Assembly (NCBI GenBank): GCA_964452115.1
Contig: CAYVKY010000102.1
Coordinates: 1-8,513 of the forward strand
Origin: CAYVKY01 sp964452115
GTDB lineage: Bacteria; Bacteroidota; Ignavibacteria; Tepidaquicellales; Tepidaquicellaceae
Direction of reading: 5' to 3'
DNA length: 8,513 bases
Shown: positions 6,137 to 8,513 of the stretch, piece after piece
Layout of the letters: the number at the start of each line of letters is the position of its first letter
Numbering within the stretch: position 1 is the first letter of the stretch
Made by a program: the position numbers and the translations under genes
The notes under the pieces: model-generated
What the model was told of the DNA's origin: nothing
Seen by the model: only the letters and a program-made list of their open reading frames with translations
Database searches by the model: none

Positions 6137-7107
6137 TATTCAAGCGAATCTATAAAAACTTTTATCTCATCAATGCTGATTTCTTCAATCAGGGGCTTAA
6201 TCTTTTCAATCCCGGACACTAATTTTTGTTTATAATAATTGTCTTTACGTTCATCATAAGAAAAGCTGTAACTGCCAAGCATCTGAATCATTCTTACAAG
6301 AACAATATAATCCCATTTATCTTCAAAGTTATCTATCGTGACATTATATTTTGAAAGTTCCTCAATGTAAAATGATTTCAGTGATTCACGTTCATTTTCT
6401 GTAAGTGTTATACTACCTGAATACAGATACGAAGCAAGGTCATAAAGCAGCGGACCTTTGCGTCCGGACTGGTAATCTATGAAATGTAAACTATTATCAT
6501 ATACCAAAATGTTTCTCGGCTGGAAATCCCTGTACATAAAATAATATTTTCCTTCAGAAAGCACTTTTTCATTTATGATATGAAATGAACGTTCAAGAAT
6601 ACTTAAATCAATTTTCTTCTTATTATGCGGAAGATAGTGTTCCTTGAATTTATTCTCGTCAAGTAATATCTGATTCAGGTTAAATGCGCTTGTCTGATAA
6701 CATAAATTATAATCAATTTTATCTTTTCCCAGAACCTGAAATTTAATAAGATTTTCAATGGCGGATTTATTCATTCTCATTCTGTCATCACTGTCCGCCG
6801 TGTCTATCAGATATTTGTGCAGTGTTAAATCTCCGAAATCGCTTATAAAATAAATTTCATAATTTTCCGATACGTGAAATATCTCGGGAACATTAATAGA
6901 CAGTGTTTTGAAAACATCCGAGAACCCTATAAATGCCCGGTTTTCCGGAATATCTGCATTATATATTCCGATGACTGTTTTTGATTTAGTATAAATTCTG
7001 TGAATAAGTTTACCCGAGGCACCGCCTGAAAGCAATTCAATCTTCAGTGCCCTTTCAGGAGAGTATCGGTTAAATTCAATTAATACAATGTCAGTAGAAT
7101 ATTTCAC
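6127..7107 (-). CDS. COG3178-type phosphotransferase (APH fold, AmgK-like sugar kinase relative)
   Basis: This 326-residue protein has the aminoglycoside-phosphotransferase/Ser-Thr-kinase-like fold. A glycine-rich nucleotide loop GGASGK (28-33) is followed by the beta-strand HRIYTKSKTVIGIYN (36-50), a hinge region around FISDFGDLTL (87-96), the catalytic loop YRDFQPRN (192-199; Asp194 the probable base, Asn199 a metal ligand) and the metal-binding segment IDYQSGRKGPLLYDLASYLY (210-229, Asp211). A later MIQMLGSYSF (273-282) is also typical of this family. COG3178 includes AmgK, which phosphorylates the anomeric position of MurNAc/GlcNAc in cell-wall recycling. The usual partner MurU is not in the window, so the substrate is unproven. 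The start codon is GTG (7107-7105): no in-frame ATG lies nearby, and the start sits 6 bases after the SDR stop, so the two genes form an operon. Confidence 0.8.
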   Translation of the reverse strand: MKYSTDIVLIEFNRYSPERALKIELLSGGASGKLIHRIYTKSKTVIGIYNADIPENRAFIGFSDVFKTLSINVPEIFHVSENYEIYFISDFGDLTLHKYLIDTADSDDRMRMNKSAIENLIKFQVLGKDKIDYNLCYQTSAFNLNQILLDENKFKEHYLPHNKKKIDLSILERSFHIINEKVLSEGKYYFMYRDFQPRNILVYDNSLHFIDYQSGRKGPLLYDLASYLYSGSITLTENERESLKSFYIEELSKYNVTIDNFEDKWDYIVLVRMIQMLGSYSFSYDERKDNYYKQKLVSGIEKIKPLIEEISIDEIKVFIDSLEYYS

Positions 7108-7113
7108 GGTAAA

Positions 7114-8019
7114 TTATTTTCTTAAAATATCATTTAGTGCGGATGCGGCATCGGCAAATTCAAACTTAAAGTCATTGCTGATAAGTTTTGCCGGCACTAT
7201 AAATCGTCCTTTCAGAATTGAATCTGCGAATCCGTCAAGCAGAATTTTTAAAACTAAAGACGGTACTGTAAATATTGAAGGCCGGTGAAGAATCTTTCCT
7301 GTTATTTTTGAAAACTCTTTATTTGTAATACGGTCGGGACACGCACAGTTTACTGCGCCTTCGATTGAATCATTTTCAAGAATGAATTCAATTATACGAA
7401 TCATATCCTTGATATGTATAAACGGAAACGGCTGCTTACCCGAGCCAAGCTTACCGCCGGCAAAATATCTGAAGGGTTTTATAAGCCTTTCTGTTGCTTC
7501 GGCGGACTTTGACAGCACTACTGCAGTTCTAAGAATTACAGTTCTGACACCCGAATTTCGAATTTCTTTTGTGCAGTCTTCCCAGTCCGAACAAAGTCTT
7601 GCAAGAAAATCTTTTCCTGCTGCTGCCGATTCATCGGCAGGGGACTCATCCCTGAAGCCATAATACCCGGATGCACTTGCGTTGATGAAAACAGAAGGTT
7701 TTCGGATTGTACGTGAAACGGCATAAGCGATATTTTTTGTCGTATTAATTCTGCTTGAATATAACTGTTTCTTATATTCGTCATTCCATCGCCTTCCGCC
7801 GATTGAAGCTCCGGCAAAATTAATTACTGCAAAATAATCTTCAAAAATTTCCGGAAGCAAGGAGTCTTTGTATTTAATAATTTTGCATTCCGGAAACATA
7901 CTTTCTGCTTTGCCTGTATTTCTTGCGATAACCGCAAAATTATAAACATTTTTATCCAGATAATCTATTAATGCCTTTCCAAGAAGACCTGAAGCACCGT
8001 TTATTATGATTTTCTTCAT
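7114..8019 (-). CDS. TIGR01777 family NAD(P)-dependent epimerase/oxidoreductase (extended SDR, YfcH/SDR39U1-like)
   Basis: This is a 301-residue atypical extended SDR, the usual length for the TIGR01777 family (E. coli YfcH, human SDR39U1). The dinucleotide-binding motif GASGLLG is at 8-14, followed by the family signatures NFAGASIGGRRW (67-78) and SSRINTTKNI (88-97). The active-site segment ASASGYYG (114-121) is next, then GKDFLARLCSDWE (135-147) and GSGKQPFPFIHIKDM (192-206). The C-terminal part (about 245-300) corresponds to DUF1731. One departure is that the usual Gly-Gly-Ala-Leu after VVLS is replaced by residues KSAEATERL (171-179). The substrate of the family is not established, so no pathway is assigned. 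It is the first gene of the minus-strand unit, 6 bases ahead of the phosphotransferase, and divergent from the activase-like gene. The ATG at 8019-8017 has no Shine-Dalgarno but is followed at once by the Rossmann strand MKKIIINGASG. Confidence 0.92.
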   Translation of the reverse strand: MKKIIINGASGLLGKALIDYLDKNVYNFAVIARNTGKAESMFPECKIIKYKDSLLPEIFEDYFAVINFAGASIGGRRWNDEYKKQLYSSRINTTKNIAYAVSRTIRKPSVFINASASGYYGFRDESPADESAAAGKDFLARLCSDWEDCTKEIRNSGVRTVILRTAVVLSKSAEATERLIKPFRYFAGGKLGSGKQPFPFIHIKDMIRIIEFILENDSIEGAVNCACPDRITNKEFSKITGKILHRPSIFTVPSLVLKILLDGFADSILKGRFIVPAKLISNDFKFEFADAASALNDILRK

Positions 8020-8237
8020 ATATAAAAATATAACAAGAACATACTTATTTCAATGCTATAATCGGATATTTATGTTATATTGCACTTATGAATTATATGA
8101 AAAATGCTTAAATAATAGATACAAAAAGCGTTTATACAGAAACAATTAATTTTCATTGTTTCAGAAATCTTTAAATTTTATTTTTGATTCGAATTAAGGA
8201 TATAATGAATTTTTAAGAACTAATGTAATATCAGATA
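8020..8237. other. Divergent intergenic region between the SDR and activase-like genes
   Basis: This AT-rich 218-base spacer has no credible ORF. Two ATG codons in frame with the downstream gene (8205 and 8223) run into stops within four codons. The right half holds a good plus-strand promoter candidate (8156-8186) and a perfect TATAAT at 8201-8206. For the minus-strand unit the best I see is CAATGCTA at 8051-8058, a one-mismatch complement of TAnnTTTG, which is too weak to call. Confidence 0.7.
8156..8186 (+). promoter_or_regulatory. Candidate Bacteroidota-type promoter (TTG-N20-TAnnTTTG)
   Basis: TTG at 8156-8158 is followed after 20 bases by TATTTTTG at 8179-8186. This fits the TTTG / TAnnTTTG layout of Bacteroidota housekeeping promoters, although the -33 copy reads ATTG. 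Transcription would start around 8193, leaving a leader of roughly 45 bases to the ATG at 8238. A perfect TATAAT at 8201-8206 is an alternative -10 element, but it has no -35 match 16-18 bases upstream. Confidence 0.38.
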
Positions 8238-8513
8238 ATGAGTACGAAAAATAAATCATTGGGAATATGCGTCGGAGCATCAACAATCACGATTGTAGAG
8301 CTTGCGAAAAATAATTTTAACAACTGTGAAATAAAAAGAATTATTTCAAAACCTCATAACGGCACTCCGAAACAGGTGCTGCTTGATGAACTTAGAAATT
8401 TCAATTTAAAAGAATATAAAACAGCTGTCACAGGCAGGAAATTTAAAAATTTAGTAAATTGCACTTCTCTGCCTGAACCTGAGGCTATCGAATATACTCT
8501 CAGATACCTTGAA
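8238..8513 (+). CDS. 2-hydroxyacyl-CoA dehydratase activase-like (BadF/BadG/BcrA/BcrD) ASKHA ATPase, 5' part only
   Basis: An open frame of 92 codons runs from the ATG at 8238 to the window end. The N-terminus GICVGASTITIVEL (9-22) is an ASKHA phosphate-1 motif of the acyl-CoA dehydratase activase type, with Cys11 where most activases have Asp (GIDxGSTT). The later HNGTPKQVL (40-48) and TGRKFKNLVN (65-74), followed by PEPEAIEYTLRYL (79-91), fit the family's H-G-x-P and TG-R segments and the acidic motif that introduces the next domain. Activases are homodimeric [4Fe-4S] ATPases that inject an electron into 2-hydroxyacyl-CoA dehydratases. From memory, the GICxGAST variant occurs in long, multi-domain activase-related proteins; the truncation prevents checking length or cluster cysteines. 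The start is supported by an in-frame stop at 8226-8228 just upstream. Confidence 0.72.
   Translation, partial: MSTKNKSLGICVGASTITIVELAKNNFNNCEIKRIISKPHNGTPKQVLLDELRNFNLKEYKTAVTGRKFKNLVNCTSLPEPEAIEYTLRYLE

Noticed and set aside
7088..7817. Plus- and minus-strand open frames overlapping the SDR gene (7088-7288, 7382-7663, 7536-7817)
   Set aside because: They overlap the TIGR01777 SDR in other frames, and only the SDR frame shows conserved motifs.
8051..8058. Minus-strand TAGCATTG as a promoter for the SDR gene
   Set aside because: It has one mismatch to TAnnTTTG and no -33 element at the right distance.
8184..8206. Sigma-70 promoter TTGATT to TATAAT
   Set aside because: The spacer is only 11 bases, too short for a sigma-70 promoter; the TATAAT alone is noted under the neighbouring candidate.
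1..8513. CRISPR array, insertion sequence, tRNA or rRNA
   Set aside because: I saw no regularly spaced repeats, transposase motifs, terminal inverted repeats, or tRNA/rRNA-like sequences on either strand.

Overview
The window looks like an ordinary chromosomal segment of an AT-rich Gram-negative bacterium, most likely from the Bacteroidota/Chlorobiota (FCB) side, for example an Ignavibacteria-like lineage. Four things suggest this. The base composition is low in GC. None of the start codons has a Shine-Dalgarno sequence. Two promoter regions carry a TAnnTTTG box of the Bacteroidota type. The proteins (a detached MacB-like ATPase with two separate permeases, a COG3178 phosphotransferase with a YRDFQxRN loop, and a GICxGAST activase) resemble versions I associate with that group. 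The placement is inference; no rRNA or tRNA is present to fix it.

Layout. Positions 1-42 hold the first 14 codons of a minus-strand gene whose N-terminus matches the 6-pyruvoyl-tetrahydropterin synthase/QueD family. A divergent intergenic region (43-255) follows, with possible promoter elements. Positions 256-6136 are a tight five-gene plus-strand operon: a TolC-type outer-membrane channel, a MacA/HlyD-type periplasmic adaptor, a MacB/LolD-type ABC ATPase, and two paralogous MacB-like permeases. The gaps are 22, 11, 7 and 6 bases. The operon meets a two-gene minus-strand unit (8019 down to 6127) head-on, with the convergent stop codons overlapping by 10 bases. That unit encodes a TIGR01777-type SDR epimerase (first) and a COG3178/AmgK-like phosphotransferase (second, GTG start). 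A second divergent intergenic region (8020-8237) leads into the 5' part of a plus-strand gene for a 2-hydroxyacyl-CoA dehydratase activase-like ASKHA ATPase, cut off by the window end.

How the genes work together. The five-gene operon encodes every part of a tripartite, ATP-driven MacAB-TolC-type pump. The ATPase probably drives a heterodimer of the two permeases in the inner membrane. The adaptor bridges the periplasm to the TolC trimer, and substrate is expelled from the periplasm across the outer membrane. The substrate cannot be read from the sequence. The flanking genes are metabolic and have no evident link to the pump.

I see no mobile element, CRISPR array, RNA gene or defence-like module, and nothing that qualifies as a wholly new system. 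The points most worth a second look are the two-permease architecture, an ECF-sigma-like promoter candidate before the pump operon, the interlocked convergent stop codons, and the two truncated edge genes.
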